Shown here: piece after piece, positions 6,286 to 12,888 of the stretch
How the letters are laid out: each line of letters begins with the position of its first letter
Numbering within the stretch: position 1 is the stretch's first letter
NCBI GenBank assembly: GCA_002435865.1
Contig: DIWV01000005.1
Span: 82,033 to 94,920 of the forward strand
Direction of reading: 5' to 3'
Length of the DNA: 12,888 nt
DNA from: Cloacimonetes bacterium UBA6097
GTDB taxonomy: Bacteria; Cloacimonadota; Cloacimonadia; Cloacimonadales; Cloacimonadaceae
Program-made: the position numbers and the translations under genes
The notes under the pieces: model-generated
Told to the model about the DNA's origin: nothing
Seen by the model: only the letters and a program-made list of their open reading frames with translations
Database searches by the model: none

Positions 6286-8636
6286 ATAAGTATAAATTTG
6301 TCGGTAAACCGATAGTTCGCATAGATGGCAGGGAAAAGGTTTCCGGAGCTGCCATTTATGGCGATGATATAGATTTTGGACCTAACCTGTTATACGCTGA
6401 AATTGTGGAGAGTACAGAGGCTCATGCTATTATTAAGTCAATTGACACTTCTGAAGCTGAAAAGGTTGAGGGAGTATTCAAAGTATTTACAGGCAAGGAT
6501 TTTCCATACAAGTTTGGTTTGTATATGAAAGACCGGTATATCTTTGCTCAGGATAAAGTACGCTTTGTGGGAGAACAGGTTGCTGCTGTTATAGGCAGAA
6601 CCCCTCAGGCAGCAAAGAAAGGTGCGCAACTTGTCAAAGTTGAATACAAACCTCTTCCTGTTGTGACAAATCAAATGGATGCATTAAAGAAGGATAGTGT
6701 CCTGCTGCATCCAGACCTGGGAGAATATCCGCATGTACCGTGGTTTTTCCCTAAACCAAAAACTAACGTAGCTCACTGGCGTAAAACACGTAAAGGTGAT
6801 TTGGAAAAAGGATTTAAAGAAGCAGACCTTGTATTTGAAGATGAATACTTTGTACCCAGGTATGCACATTGTGCCATTGAAACGCATGTAGCCATCGGTA
6901 AATATGACCTTGGGGGCAGACTGACCGTATGGAGTTCTTCACAATCTCCTCATACGCAGAGACACCTGTTTGCAGAAGCACTTGCTCCAATGGGGCTTAC
7001 CCATAAAGATGTGAGGGTTATTGCTCCGCATGTAGGTGGAGGTTTTGGAGGCAAAGCAGGTGTAACTATGGAAATTATACCTGCAGCACTTGCCACCAAG
7101 CTCAAAGGTTATGCAGTTAAGCTGCGCTGGACTCGCCAGCAGGAATTTGTAAATACCTATCAGCGTCTGGGAGTGGTGGCTAAACTGAAAGTCGGTGTGA
7201 AGAAGGATGGAACAATCACAGCACTCGACCATAAGATTTACTGGGATGCAGGAGCATACGTGGAATACGGAGCGAATGTTGTTAATGCAGTTGGTCTTTC
7301 TGCTATCGGACCTTACCGGATTCCCAATGTATCAATTGATTCTGTATGCGTATATACCAATCTTCCTCCGGGTGGTGCATACCGTGGATTCGGTTACTCT
7401 GAAATGCTGTTTGGACTGGAATCGCATATGACGCAGATAGCTCATAAACTAGGGATGGATGAAGTCAAATTTCGTCTGAAGAATGCCATTAAAGAAGGGG
7501 ATAAGACAGCTTACGGTGCTGATATGAATCCCAATGGACTGTTGGAGTGTATTGAAAAAGTAGCCAAAGAAATCGACTGGGGCAAAAAGATTGTATCAAA
7601 AGATCCGAAAAAAGCCATCGGAAAAGGTTTTTCCCTATTTTGGAAAGCGCCTGCAATGCCGCCAAATGCTTCGTCTTCTGCCTTCCTGAAGTTTAATGAA
7701 GATGCCAGCATCAACCTGATAATTTCAGGTATGGACATCGGACAGGGCTATCAGACTGTTATGGCGCAGATTGCTGCAGAAGTATTATCAGTTCCTCCTT
7801 CCAAAATCAGGGTGGAAACACCTGATACAGACAGGAATCCTTATGAATGGCAGACTGTGGCTTCACATATAACCTGGAGCAGCGGTAATGCTGTAAAGAA
7901 AGCAGCTATTGATGCCAAAGAGCAGATTCTGGCTCTGGTGGAGAGAGTTTTTGTAATTCCCAAAGACCAGCTTTATCTTGAGGATGAAGCAGTAAAATGC
8001 ACAACTAGAAAGAATTTTAACCTGCCTTTAAGAGATTTTGTCGTGAATGGTATTATGACTGAAGACGGAACCTTTAAGGGCGGTCCTATCAATGCCAGAG
8101 GTATGTTCCTTCCGGAGTTTTCTTCTGCCAACAGCGACCCGGAAACCTCACAGGGCGGACATCCCAATGTACATTATACAGTTGGTGCAGGAGCTTTGAT
8201 ATTGGAAGTAGACAAGGATACCGGCAAGATGCATGTTATCAAAGCAGTGGAAGCTATTGATGCAGGACAGGCAATCAATCCAGACCTGATTAAAGGTCAG
8301 ATTACAGGTGGGCTTTTACAGGGTTTGGCGACTGTTCTTTATGAAGATATGCGTTACGATGAAAAAGGAAAGTTACTCAATCCCAACTTTACTGATTACA
8401 AGATACCGACTGCCATGGATGTTCCTGATGAGATTGTACCTATTATTGTTGAAGTTCCCCAACCAGATGGTCCTTTCGGTGCCAGAGGTATTGGCGAACA
8501 CACAATGCTGCCGGCAGCGCCTATGATTGCCAATGCTGTGGAAGATGCTATCGGTATCAGGATTAAAAGTATGCCCTTTACAGCTGAAAAAGTAGCAATG
8601 GCTATGCTGAATCTCAAAAACAAGAAAGGGAAATAG
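6282..8636 (+). CDS. Molybdenum hydroxylase molybdopterin subunit (xanthine dehydrogenase family)
   Basis: A full-length 784-residue catalytic subunit binding molybdopterin cytosine or guanine dinucleotide. Visible motifs are QSPHTQR (221-227), GGGFGGK (252-258), AYRGFG (366-371), DIGQG (485-489) and GARGIGE (733-739), where E739 is the expected catalytic glutamate. R368 in AYRGFG fits xanthine dehydrogenase-type hydroxylases; CO dehydrogenase has the AYRC-S motif instead, so that enzyme is excluded. Family members insert an oxygen from water into a carbon of an N-heterocycle or aldehyde. The ATG overlaps the stop of the small subunit by four bases. No XdhC/CoxF maturation factor is in the window. 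The specific substrate (a purine, pyrimidine, other heterocycle or another compound) cannot be decided from these motifs. Confidence 0.93.
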   Translation: MNKYKFVGKPIVRIDGREKVSGAAIYGDDIDFGPNLLYAEIVESTEAHAIIKSIDTSEAEKVEGVFKVFTGKDFPYKFGLYMKDRYIFAQDKVRFVGEQVAAVIGRTPQAAKKGAQLVKVEYKPLPVVTNQMDALKKDSVLLHPDLGEYPHVPWFFPKPKTNVAHWRKTRKGDLEKGFKEADLVFEDEYFVPRYAHCAIETHVAIGKYDLGGRLTVWSSSQSPHTQRHLFAEALAPMGLTHKDVRVIAPHVGGGFGGKAGVTMEIIPAALATKLKGYAVKLRWTRQQEFVNTYQRLGVVAKLKVGVKKDGTITALDHKIYWDAGAYVEYGANVVNAVGLSAIGPYRIPNVSIDSVCVYTNLPPGGAYRGFGYSEMLFGLESHMTQIAHKLGMDEVKFRLKNAIKEGDKTAYGADMNPNGLLECIEKVAKEIDWGKKIVSKDPKKAIGKGFSLFWKAPAMPPNASSSAFLKFNEDASINLIISGMDIGQGYQTVMAQIAAEVLSVPPSKIRVETPDTDRNPYEWQTVASHITWSSGNAVKKAAIDAKEQILALVERVFVIPKDQLYLEDEAVKCTTRKNFNLPLRDFVVNGIMTEDGTFKGGPINARGMFLPEFSSANSDPETSQGGHPNVHYTVGAGALILEVDKDTGKMHVIKAVEAIDAGQAINPDLIKGQITGGLLQGLATVLYEDMRYDEKGKLLNPNFTDYKIPTAMDVPDEIVPIIVEVPQPDGPFGARGIGEHTMLPAAPMIANAVEDAIGIRIKSMPFTAEKVAMAMLNLKNKKGK

Positions 8637-9388
8637 TGGTTTCGAATAAACTAAAATTGTATTATGAACTAGCCTGGATCTGGCCTATGTGGGGTGATCC
8701 GGAAACGGAATATGCAGAATACTGCAATTTTATCATATCCAAAATTAGAAGTGTTGCAAATCGTGAAATGAAAACCCTGCTTAACATAGGTTGCGGAGGG
8801 GGGAAAAATATCTATACTTTGAAGCGTTATTTCATCACAGTAGGCTTGGATTTAAGCCCTGAAATGCTCAAACATGCTTCAGAACTAAATCCTGAATGTG
8901 AATTTGTCTGTGCAGATATGAGAACATTTGATTTAAACAGTAAATTTGACGTGGTTTTTATTGACGATGCTATTACGTACATGACAACAAGGGCAGACCT
9001 TCAACAGGTTTTTAAGAGAGCGTTTGCACATCTTGAGCCCGGTGGAATTATGGTTGTCACTCCTGATGTGACTTTGGAGAGTTTTATTCAAAATTATACT
9101 CAGGTTTTTCACTCATTGAAATCTGACAAATACCCTCAAACTGAAATTGTGTATATTACTACAGATTACTCAAGTAATGCAGAATCTGAGAAATATGAAA
9201 CCTCGTTTATCTATCAGATTCGAACTAACGGAAAATTGAAAATAGAAACAGAAGTCCATGAGTTTGGTTTATTCTCTTTACAAGTCTGGATAGATTTGCT
9301 GAAGAATGCAGGATATGTGATACAACAGGAATCCTATAAAGAAGGTGAGCATCAATACTCCCCCTTTATTTGCGTGAAACCAAAGTAA
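8636..9388 (+). CDS. Class I SAM-dependent methyltransferase, target unknown
   Basis: A 250-residue methyltransferase of the seven-stranded Rossmann (class I) fold. Motif I is LLNIGCGGG at 47-55; D71 in VGLDLSPEML is the expected ribose-binding acid; C91-A92-D93 and the FDVVFIDDAITYM stretch (103-115) follow in the usual order; the GG-IMVV strand is at 135-140. It starts with GTG at 8636, sharing its G with the stop of the molybdopterin subunit gene (TAGTG), with an AAAGGG site just upstream. Its place inside a catabolic operon is odd: it might methylate a small-molecule intermediate, a protein, or simply be a passenger. No close family is recognised, and methyl acceptor residues cannot be inferred. 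No signal peptide or membrane segment is seen. Confidence 0.85.
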   Translation: MVSNKLKLYYELAWIWPMWGDPETEYAEYCNFIISKIRSVANREMKTLLNIGCGGGKNIYTLKRYFITVGLDLSPEMLKHASELNPECEFVCADMRTFDLNSKFDVVFIDDAITYMTTRADLQQVFKRAFAHLEPGGIMVVTPDVTLESFIQNYTQVFHSLKSDKYPQTEIVYITTDYSSNAESEKYETSFIYQIRTNGKLKIETEVHEFGLFSLQVWIDLLKNAGYVIQQESYKEGEHQYSPFICVKPK

Positions 9389-9416
9389 ATCAAAGTTGGA
9401 AACTAAAGGAAAAACA

Positions 9417-10607
9417 ATGCTTAAACCATTGGAGAACATAATAGTCCTGGATTTGACCAGAGTATTGGCAGGTCCATTTTGTACCATGGTACTCAGCGAC
9501 CTGGGTGCAGAAATCATCAAGATAGAAATACCCGGGACAGGTGATGATTCACGTGCTTTCGGTCCTTTTATCGGAAGCAGAAGTCTTTATTTTCTAAGCA
9601 TTAACCGAGGCAAGAAGAGCATATCCCTGAACCTGAAATCCGGGAAAGGCAAGCAGATACTCAAAGACCTGGTAAAACATGCAGATATACTTGTAGAGAA
9701 TTATCGTCCCGGTACCATGGAAAAGCTGGGATTAGGATATGAAATCTTAAAAGATATAAATCCGAGGATTATCTATGCTGCTTCCAGCGGTTTCGGACAT
9801 AGCGGACCTTATTCTCAGAAGCCTGCTTACGATATACTTGCTCAGGCTATGGGTGGAATCATGAGTATTACCGGCTGGCAGGGAAGTGCTCCAACCAGAG
9901 TCGGAATGTCTTTGGGAGATATAACTGCTTCACTATTTACTGCAATCGGCATTAATGCAGCGCTGTTTCAGAGGGAAAAGACAGGACTGGGACAGAAGAT
10001 AGATGTTTCCATGCTGGACAGCCAGGTGGCAATCCTGGAAAATGCTTTGGTACGGTATCAGTCAGAAGGTAAAAGCCCTGAACCGTTAGGAAACAGGCAT
10101 CCCACTATTACACCATTCCAGGCATACAAAGCCTCAGATGATTATTTTGTTGTAGCAATCGGCAATGACAGCTTATGGCAGACTTTCTGCAAAGCTTTGG
10201 AACGAGAAGATTTACTAAGGGATGAACGCTTTACCACAAATAAGTTAAGAACAGAAAACATCAATCCATTAAACACCATGTTGGAAGAGATATTTATAAC
10301 CCAAAAAGCCGCACAATGGCTGGATTTTTTTGAACAGGTTAAGATTCCCTGTGCTTCGATTAACAACGTGGAAAAAGTAATGTCTGACCCGCAGGTTTTG
10401 GCTCGCAATATGATAGTTGAAGTTGAAGACCACATTGCCGGGAAGGTTAAAATAGCCGGTAATCCTATCAAGATGTCGTCCTTACAGGAAGATATTCACA
10501 GAGACAAAGTCCCAGAAATTGGTGAGCATAATTTTGTAATATACAGCAAATACCTGGGATTTGACAACAATAAGCTGGAAGAGTTAAAAGCTGAAGGGAT
10601 AATCTAG
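9417..10607 (+). CDS. CaiB/BaiF (class III) CoA-transferase
   Basis: A 396-residue class III CoA-transferase. The N-terminus (LDLTRVLAGPFCTMVLSDLG, 11-30) is the family opening, and the catalytic aspartate is expected at D168 in MSLGDI, aligned with D169 of formyl-CoA:oxalate CoA-transferase. Another family hallmark is NYRPGTMEKLGLGYE (95-109). The reaction moves CoA from a donor thioester to a carboxylic acid, saving the cost of ATP. I chose the ATG at 9417, preceded by AAAGGA (9405-9410), over a TTG at 9396. It sits between the methyltransferase and the amidase, so it may activate the acid that the pathway leaves behind, for example oxalate or malonate. That link is inference; no oxalyl-CoA decarboxylase is present. 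Confidence 0.9.
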   Translation: MLKPLENIIVLDLTRVLAGPFCTMVLSDLGAEIIKIEIPGTGDDSRAFGPFIGSRSLYFLSINRGKKSISLNLKSGKGKQILKDLVKHADILVENYRPGTMEKLGLGYEILKDINPRIIYAASSGFGHSGPYSQKPAYDILAQAMGGIMSITGWQGSAPTRVGMSLGDITASLFTAIGINAALFQREKTGLGQKIDVSMLDSQVAILENALVRYQSEGKSPEPLGNRHPTITPFQAYKASDDYFVVAIGNDSLWQTFCKALEREDLLRDERFTTNKLRTENINPLNTMLEEIFITQKAAQWLDFFEQVKIPCASINNVEKVMSDPQVLARNMIVEVEDHIAGKVKIAGNPIKMSSLQEDIHRDKVPEIGEHNFVIYSKYLGFDNNKLEELKAEGII

Positions 10608-11906
10608 ATGTATTTCAAGACTGCTTTATTGACTGAAATCAGTATTTCTTTGCGAAATAACACTCTTGATTTGGAGCAATATATAACCGAAACATGCAAA
10701 CGTATCACGCAAGTTGACAGCAAGATACATGCACTTCTACCGGAAAGGGGAAGGGCAAAGAGACTATTAGCTGAAGCTCAGGCACTGTTGGAGAAATATC
10801 CAAGTCCATCTAAGCGTCCACCATTATTCGGTGTTTTAATTGGTGTGAAGGATCTGTACAGGGTGGATGGTTTTGATACCAAAGCCGGGTCAAAGATACC
10901 ACCAAAAGCTTTTACCGGCACAGAGGCATCTGTCATTACCAGGCTTAAAGAAGCTGGAGCTCTCATCCTGGGAAAAACTGTTACCACAGAATTTGCTTAT
11001 TTTAACCCGGGTCCGACCAGGAATCCTAATAATCCTGATTATTCACCGGGAGGTTCATCGAGCGGTTCTGCAGCTGCTGTTGCAGCTGGATTTTGTCCTT
11101 TGGCTTTGGGTACCCAGACCATAGCTTCAATCATCAGACCTGCTGCTTATTGCGGTATTATGGGTTTCAAGCCAAGTTTCGGCAGGATATCAACTGATGG
11201 CATTTTTCCTTTTTCTCAATCAGCAGACCATGTCGGATTTTTTACCCAGGATTTACCAGGACTAGGGATTGCTGCCAGCGTTATAATAGAAGACTGGGAT
11301 GCAACAGTACGTCCCCAATCCAAACCCAGAATTTTCCTGCCCTCAGATGCTTTTCTTGTACAGGCAGCATGTGATTCGTACAACCGTTTTTATAAAAAGG
11401 TCGACCTGCTTGTGAGCAGGGGTTATGAAATTGTTAACTATCCTCTTTTCAAAGAAATAAAGACTATCAACAAGTTACACAGGGAATTGATTGCAGCAGA
11501 ATTTGCCAGAAATCACAAGAAATTATACAACGAATACAATGAATTATATTCCAAACCCTCCGCTGAACTTTATGAGCAAGGCAGCAAAATCACCAAATCT
11601 GCTCTGGAAGCAAATAAAGCATTACAAGAAACATATAAACAAAGCGTTAATGATATTATGCAGCGGGAAGGCGTGGACATCTGGATTTGTCCTTCCAGCA
11701 CCACTTCCGCACCCAAAGGTCAATCATATACCGGAAATCCATTAATGAGCCTGCCATGGACTTTTACAGGCCTGCCATCTGTCTCTATCCCTGCCGGCAA
11801 ATCTTCTCATGATATGCCACTGGGGATGCAAATAATCGGTGGAATGGGCAGAGATGAATATCTGTTACAGTTCGCTAACGAACTGCAGCAGATAATGAGT
11901 TATTGA
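10608..11906 (+). CDS. Amidase-signature hydrolase
   Basis: A 432-residue amidase of the AS family, which uses a Ser-cisSer-Lys triad. The lysine is K81 in GVKDLY, the cis-serine is expected in the GGSSSGS run at 148-154 (S150), and the nucleophile is S174 in GTQTIASIIRPAAYCG. The oxyanion loop reads GTQTIAS rather than the commoner GTDTGGS, a variant seen in some small-amide hydrolases. The C-terminus (PLGMQIIGGMGRD) is typical. The enzyme would release ammonia or split a ureido group. The ATG directly follows the CoA-transferase stop (no gap), with AAGGG nine bases upstream. Oxamate or ureidomalonate hydrolysis would suit the neighbours, and known ureidomalonase belongs to this family, but the substrate cannot be assigned. 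Not a GatA, as no GatB or GatC is near. Confidence 0.87.
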   Translation: MYFKTALLTEISISLRNNTLDLEQYITETCKRITQVDSKIHALLPERGRAKRLLAEAQALLEKYPSPSKRPPLFGVLIGVKDLYRVDGFDTKAGSKIPPKAFTGTEASVITRLKEAGALILGKTVTTEFAYFNPGPTRNPNNPDYSPGGSSSGSAAAVAAGFCPLALGTQTIASIIRPAAYCGIMGFKPSFGRISTDGIFPFSQSADHVGFFTQDLPGLGIAASVIIEDWDATVRPQSKPRIFLPSDAFLVQAACDSYNRFYKKVDLLVSRGYEIVNYPLFKEIKTINKLHRELIAAEFARNHKKLYNEYNELYSKPSAELYEQGSKITKSALEANKALQETYKQSVNDIMQREGVDIWICPSSTTSAPKGQSYTGNPLMSLPWTFTGLPSVSIPAGKSSHDMPLGMQIIGGMGRDEYLLQFANELQQIMSY

Positions 11907-11930
11907 CAATGCCCAGCACAAACATTTTGC

Positions 11931-11967
11931 TTGACAATAATTAGCACTCTAAAATAGTGTCTGCTAA
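11931..11967 (+). promoter_or_regulatory. groES promoter with degenerate CIRCE operator
   Basis: TTGACA at 11931-11936 is a perfect -35 box, with AATAGT at 11953-11958 as a poor -10 at 16 bases. Overlapping it, TTAGCACTC (11941-11949), nine bases and GTCTGCTAA (11959-11967) form a CIRCE element. The left arm is perfect, and the right arm matches GAGTGCTAA at seven of nine bases. CIRCE is bound by HrcA, which represses groE-type genes until heat shock, so heat induction of groES and the downstream thioredoxin is likely. The altered right arm may weaken repression. Confidence 0.8.
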
Positions 11968-12043
11968 TAATAACAATGATTGCAGTAATTATCACTGCTT
12001 AACTTATAAACTACAAAAATAAAAGAAATACGGGAGGTTCACT

Positions 12044-12316
12044 ATGAAACTCAAACCCATTGAAGACCATGTGGTCGTCAAACTATCATCCGAAGCCGAA
12101 GAGAAGAAAATCGGCGGGATTATCATTCCTGATACTGCCAAAGAAAAACCACAAATGGCAAAAGTTATTGCAGTTGGCACCGACGAAGACCTGAAAAAAA
12201 TTGTAAAAGTCGGTGATAAAGTTCTATTTGGTAAATATGCAGGCACAGAAATTGAATTAGATGGTGATAAGTATTTGATCTTAGCCAAGAGCGATATTCT
12301 CGCCATAGTCGAGTAG
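12044..12316 (+). CDS. groES: GroES co-chaperonin
   Basis: A 90-residue GroES (Cpn10), the full usual length. The N-terminus MKLKPIEDHVVVK, the mobile-loop flank KKIGGIIIPDTA and the C-terminal half (DKVLFGKYAGTEIELDGDKYLIL) are all typical. It caps the GroEL ring and helps fold client proteins in the cytoplasm. GGGAGG at 12032-12037 lies six bases before the ATG. A CIRCE operator about 76 bases upstream indicates HrcA control. The next gene is a thioredoxin, not groEL, so the chaperonin genes are split here; groEL is presumably elsewhere in the genome, as in several lineages. Unrelated in function to the preceding catabolic operon. Confidence 0.96.
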   Translation: MKLKPIEDHVVVKLSSEAEEKKIGGIIIPDTAKEKPQMAKVIAVGTDEDLKKIVKVGDKVLFGKYAGTEIELDGDKYLILAKSDILAIVE

Positions 12317-12319
12317 CTT

Positions 12320-12640
12320 ATGTCACATCTCGAAGTAACTCAGGACAATTTTGATTCCCAGGTTCTTAAATCAGATTTACCCGTTTTGGTAGATTTCTGG
12401 GCACCATGGTGCGGTCCCTGTAAAGCTCTTGGTCCTGTTATGGACAAAGTAGCTGAAGAATACGAAGGCAAAATAATCGTTGCCAAACTCAATGTAGATG
12501 ATGCTCCGGTTGTTGCCAGCCAGTATTCCATTATGTCAATTCCTTCTTTACTTCTGTTTGTAAAAGGCAAAGTAGTTGCACAGATAGTTGGCTTAACCAC
12601 CAAAGATAAGATAAAAGAGAAGATAGACTCATTCATTTAA
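12320..12640 (+). CDS. trxA: Thioredoxin
   Basis: A 106-residue classical thioredoxin. The redox motif WCGPC is intact (C31 and C34) inside FWAPWCGPCK, and the cis-proline P75 is in MSIPSLLLF, where most relatives have IPTLLLF. It is a cytoplasmic protein-disulfide reductase, reduced by thioredoxin reductase. It begins three bases after groES, with no clear Shine-Dalgarno, so it is likely translated by coupling to groES and induced with it on heat shock. An intrinsic terminator follows 23 bases after its stop. Confidence 0.96.
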   Translation: MSHLEVTQDNFDSQVLKSDLPVLVDFWAPWCGPCKALGPVMDKVAEEYEGKIIVAKLNVDDAPVVASQYSIMSIPSLLLFVKGKVVAQIVGLTTKDKIKEKIDSFI

Positions 12641-12662
12641 ATTATCCTCTTTAACAACTTAG

Positions 12663-12695
12663 CCGTCTCAGATTTTGCTTTGAGACGGTTTTTTT
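12663..12695 (+). terminator. Rho-independent terminator after trxA
   Basis: CCGTCTCA (12663-12670) pairs perfectly with TGAGACGG (12681-12688) across a ten-base loop, followed at once by seven Ts (12689-12695). This is a textbook intrinsic terminator closing the groES-trxA unit. Confidence 0.93.
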
Positions 12696-12754
12696 ATATT
12701 CAAAATTTTTATTCAATTTCCGCTTCAAATTTATTTTATTATTTTCTTTTATTA

Positions 12755-12846
12755 CTTAAGAGCATTACGCTATCATTACGCTATCATTACGCTATTACTG
12801 CGCAATGATAGCGTAATGATAGCGTAATGATAGCGTAATGCTTAAG
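12755..12846. repeat. Long palindrome of 11-bp units
   Basis: Positions 12762-12797 pair with 12806-12841 over 36 bp with a single G-U wobble, leaving an eight-base loop (12798-12805). An outer CTTAA/TTAAG extends the stem across a two-base bulge. Each arm is itself a tandem repeat of the 11-bp unit TATCATTACGC (left) or its complement GCGTAATGATA (right). The region between the terminator and this element (12696-12754) is AT-rich and shows nothing else. No coding sequence is seen here. The 11-bp unit is related to the one at the left edge. Confidence 0.9.
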
Positions 12847-12869
12847 ACAAATGATTCTGGTACTGAGTC

Positions 12870-12888
12870 GTCCTAAATAAGTTGACAC
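12870..12888. repeat. 20-bp edge motif, right copy
   Basis: GTCCTAAATAAGTTGACAC matches the left-edge copy (52-71) with one base missing and one changed, in the same orientation. It lies 28 bases after the palindrome, against 18 bases after the tandem array on the left. The window stops exactly at the end of the motif, so its right-hand context is not visible. Confidence 0.7.

Noticed and set aside
6282..8636. Aerobic CO dehydrogenase large subunit
   Set aside because: The AYRC-S active-site motif is replaced by AYRGFG, as in xanthine dehydrogenase-type hydroxylases.
4926..8636. 4-hydroxybenzoyl-CoA reductase
   Set aside because: The FAD subunit lacks the four-cysteine insert that carries the extra 4Fe-4S cluster.
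9396..9416. TTG start for the CoA-transferase
   Set aside because: The ATG at 9417 has AAAGGA at correct spacing and the protein begins there with the family N-terminus.
12762..12841. CRISPR array
   Set aside because: The 11-bp units are contiguous with no unique spacers, and no cas genes are present.
1..12888. The window as a closed circular replicon
   Set aside because: The two ends share only about 20 bases with a deletion and a mismatch, which does not support circular overlap, and there is no replication gene.

Overview
The window reads as a piece of a bacterial chromosome, probably from an anaerobe. Nearly every gene has a strong Shine-Dalgarno site, there is a CIRCE-type heat-shock operator in front of groES, and the catabolic genes use no obvious oxygen-dependent enzymes. 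GC content looks moderate to low, with AT-rich intergenic DNA. I lean weakly to an uncultured FCB-group or Cloacimonadota-like lineage, but the sequence does not settle this. All twelve genes lie on the + strand, and together they fill almost the whole window.

Layout. Positions 1-115 hold an 11-bp tandem repeat, a 20-bp motif that recurs at the other end of the window, and a 15-bp tandem duplication. A DUF2877/AllH-type gene follows (116-961). A 122-bp spacer holds two hairpins inside an outer stem. Next comes a tightly packed run of nine genes (1084-11906) with gaps or overlaps of -4 to +58 bp: FdrA/AllF, DUF1116/AllG, a cyclase-family metal hydrolase, the FAD, [2Fe-2S] and molybdopterin subunits of a xanthine-dehydrogenase-type hydroxylase, a SAM-dependent methyltransferase, a CaiB/BaiF CoA-transferase and an amidase-signature hydrolase. 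A degenerate CIRCE operator then precedes groES and a thioredoxin gene, closed by a strong intrinsic terminator (12663-12695). The last 190 bases hold a long, nearly perfect 36-bp-arm palindrome built of 11-bp units and the second copy of the 20-bp edge motif.

How the genes may work together (inference). AllF, AllG and AllH homologues form the oxamate carbamoyltransferase of allantoin degradation, which phosphorolyses an N-carbamoyl compound to carbamoyl phosphate. Here they sit not with allantoin genes but with a molybdenum hydroxylase, a ring-opening-type hydrolase, an amidase and a CoA-transferase. This suggests an anaerobic pathway for an unidentified N-heterocycle: hydroxylate the ring, open it, pass the carbamoyl group to phosphate, strip off ammonia and activate the remaining acid as a CoA thioester. 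No carbamate kinase, XdhC-type maturation factor, transporter or regulator is visible, so the pathway must be completed elsewhere or the window is truncated. The true substrate cannot be read from the sequence.
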